Assembly (NCBI RefSeq): GCF_003992675.1
Contig: NZ_RZMZ01000015.1
Location: 124,001 to 188,000, forward strand
Length of the DNA stretch: 64,000 bases
Direction of reading: 5' to 3'
From: Flagellimonas marinaquae
GTDB taxonomy: Bacteria; Bacteroidota; Bacteroidia; Flavobacteriales; Flavobacteriaceae
Below the pieces are notes generated by a model that saw only the letters and a list, made by a program, of their open reading frames with translations, had not been told where the DNA came from and did not search any database. A program made the position numbers and the translations under genes. Shown here in pieces: positions 62,642 to 64,000 of the stretch. The first letter of the stretch is position 1, and each line of letters opens with the position of its first letter.

Positions 62642-63142
62642 TTATATCCGAATCGTGAAATGTTCTTTTACCTGTTCCCTACGTATGGAGAGCAGGCCGC
62701 AATGAAGCATATCGATGCTTACCGTGATTTCCGGTAAGGTTATTAACTGGTTCCATTGCTTCCAATCTTCAGCCGTGCGATGAATGGAATCCACTAAAAT
62801 AATACTGTCGTTATGCAATTTCCTTTCGGAAAGCAATTGCTGAAAGGTGGGGATATCCAATTTTTTTGTGAAAAATAGGTCACAAGGATACCTGTCAAAT
62901 TGAATTTTTGGGAAGGATTGTTGAACCCACTCTTTTGCCTCTATTTTATTTTTAACACAGATCTTTTCAAAACCAAAGTAGGCAATGGTTTTGAGCAAGA
63001 CATTAAAACTCTTGTTTTGGTGCAGTTTATTCTTGGAATAGAGGCACTTGGTTACATACTTGAACACAAAAGGGGAGTGCACACCGTGTTGGTTGGTGGA
63101 TGCCATTAAAAATTTGAGGTATGAAATGAATCGGAACCACAT
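62642..63142 (-). CDS. Methyltransferase-like protein lacking the SAM-binding core
   Basis: The 166-residue protein begins FISYLKFLMASTNQHGVHSP and ends EITVSIDMLHCGLLSIRREQ with KEHFTIRI. Both ends resemble a class I methyltransferase of about 250 residues in Flavobacteriia, whose middle carries a glycine-rich SAM-binding loop. Here the middle is shorter and has no such loop: the stretch from KSFNVLLKTIAYFGFEKIC to LFFTKKLDIPTFQQLL has no ELGTS-like motif. HNDSIILVDSIHRTAEDW retains the late acidic part. It is probably a paralogue that lost cofactor binding. Assignment relies on my memory of the family. Confidence 0.7.
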   Translation of the reverse strand: MWFRFISYLKFLMASTNQHGVHSPFVFKYVTKCLYSKNKLHQNKSFNVLLKTIAYFGFEKICVKNKIEAKEWVQQSFPKIQFDRYPCDLFFTKKLDIPTFQQLLSERKLHNDSIILVDSIHRTAEDWKQWNQLITLPEITVSIDMLHCGLLSIRREQVKEHFTIRI

Positions 63143-63145
63143 GGT

Positions 63146-64000
63146 CTATCCTTCTAAAATGGAAGAAAGCTCGAACCAGCGCTCTGTTTTTTCTTCTATC
63201 GCATCGGTTACTTCCTTGAGCTCGATGGATAGTTGGGCAATTTCATCCCCATCCAAATCAGGATCGGTGAATTTATTCTGTAACACCACTTTCTTTTCTT
63301 CCAGTTTTTGAATGTCCTTTTCCAGTTGTTTGTACTCCTTTTGTTCCGAATAGGATAGTTTTCCACCACTGGTATCCCGCCAATTGTTCTCAGTTTTTTC
63401 CGAAGCACTGCTTTTGGTTTCGCGTTCTTCGATTACTTTGCTGTTTTCGTAGATCCTATAGTCCGAGTAATTCCCCGGAAAATCCTCGATGACGCCTTCT
63501 CCCCTAAATACAAATAAATGGTCCACGATTTTGTCCATAAAATAGCGATCGTGGGAAACCACGATCAAACAACCGGGAAAATCCAAAAGAAAGCTTTCGA
63601 GCACATTTAGAGTCACGATGTCCAGATCGTTGGTAGGTTCATCCAGAATCAAAAAGTTGGGATTTTGAATGAGCACTGTGCACAAGTAAAGTCGTTTGCG
63701 TTCCCCGCCGCTAAGTTTTTCAACAAAATCGTATTGTTTTTTTCTATCGAACAGGAAACGTTCCAGTAATTGTTGTGCGGAAATTTGCTTGCCCTTTTTC
63801 AAAGGGATGTAATCCCCAAACTCACGGATTACATCAATTACTTTTTGCCCTTCCTTGTTGGGAATACCCTTTTGGGTATAGTAGCCAAATTTTACGGTGT
63901 CCCCGACCACTACTTTGCCACCTTCCACATTTTCCTGCTGAGTGATGATATTTAAAAAGGTAGATTTTCCCGTTCCGTTTTTCCCGATGATGCCCACACG
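63146..64000 (-). CDS. ABC-F family ATPase, C-terminal part
   Basis: The frame is open to the window edge, so the N-terminal part of the gene lies beyond 64000. The visible 285 residues hold the second ATP-binding domain: Walker A GKNGTGKST near the left of the reading, signature VEKLSGGERKRLYL, Walker B FLILDEPTNDLDI, and VVSHDRYFMDK as the switch histidine. The tail is a charged coiled-coil with EQKEYKQLEKDIQKLEEKKV, as in Uup-type members that act on ribosomes or DNA. No membrane segment is present. Confidence 0.93.
   Translation of the reverse strand, partial: RVGIIGKNGTGKSTFLNIITQQENVEGGKVVVGDTVKFGYYTQKGIPNKEGQKVIDVIREFGDYIPLKKGKQISAQQLLERFLFDRKKQYDFVEKLSGGERKRLYLCTVLIQNPNFLILDEPTNDLDIVTLNVLESFLLDFPGCLIVVSHDRYFMDKIVDHLFVFRGEGVIEDFPGNYSDYRIYENSKVIEERETKSSASEKTENNWRDTSGGKLSYSEQKEYKQLEKDIQKLEEKKVVLQNKFTDPDLDGDEIAQLSIELKEVTDAIEEKTERWFELSSILEG

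Overview
The window looks like a chromosomal segment of a marine-type member of the Flavobacteriaceae (Bacteroidota), most like Muricauda/Allomuricauda or a close relative. The evidence is a type IX secretion sorting domain, repeated TAnnTTTG promoter elements, near absence of Shine-Dalgarno sequences, DUF5606 and DUF2795 proteins, a long SecA without a zinc tail, and moderate GC content. The genus is a guess from gene content; no rRNA or tRNA gene was found to confirm it.

Positions 1-5415 form an accessory defence island on the minus strand. Read in transcription order it encodes a cN-I type 5'-nucleotidase, a type III restriction-modification methylase (Mod), a four-helix-bundle protein, a RhuM-family protein with an in-frame stop codon, a class II Fic protein with a C-terminal winged helix, and the first 43 codons of what looks like the type III restriction subunit (Res), which runs off the window. 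Three 28-bp palindromes at an exact 41-bp period lie in front of res. Short repeats inside mod include a 14-bp tandem whose loss would shift the frame.

From 5.6 to 32 kb the window is mostly core metabolism and maintenance: pepT, pyrD, a LysE-type exporter, an HMG-CoA lyase homologue, a FecA-like TonB receptor divergent from a small membrane protein, guaB, lysA, sucC, a small heat-shock protein, uvrB, a T9SS cargo protein, an ABC exporter, a kinase-fold-like unknown, a nucleoid-associated protein, ctaA, a CCA-type nucleotidyltransferase and a TsaC-type protein.

From 32.4 to 36.9 kb lies a surface-polysaccharide or LPS-core group with three GT2-type enzymes, a GT9 heptosyltransferase-like enzyme and a methyltransferase. 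dapD, ruvX, def and a DUF5606 gene follow. Then comes a GH3, SGNH hydrolase and GH20 operon at 39.4-43.9 kb, and mazG and a MATE transporter. At 46.6-50.6 kb two converging groups (PAP2 phosphatase and ArnT-like transferase; flippase-like protein and GtrB-like transferase) could together modify a lipid-linked glycan.

The last part holds meaB, ohr, a sigma factor, anti-sigma-like protein and DUF4097-like trio, a lipoprotein MsrA, a sensor kinase, secA, a cobalamin adenosyltransferase (which fits with meaB and B12-dependent methylmalonyl-CoA metabolism), a methyltransferase-like protein that appears to have lost its cofactor site, and an ABC-F protein cut by the window end. Two small membrane-protein genes (31 and 53 codons) were found by reading gaps directly.
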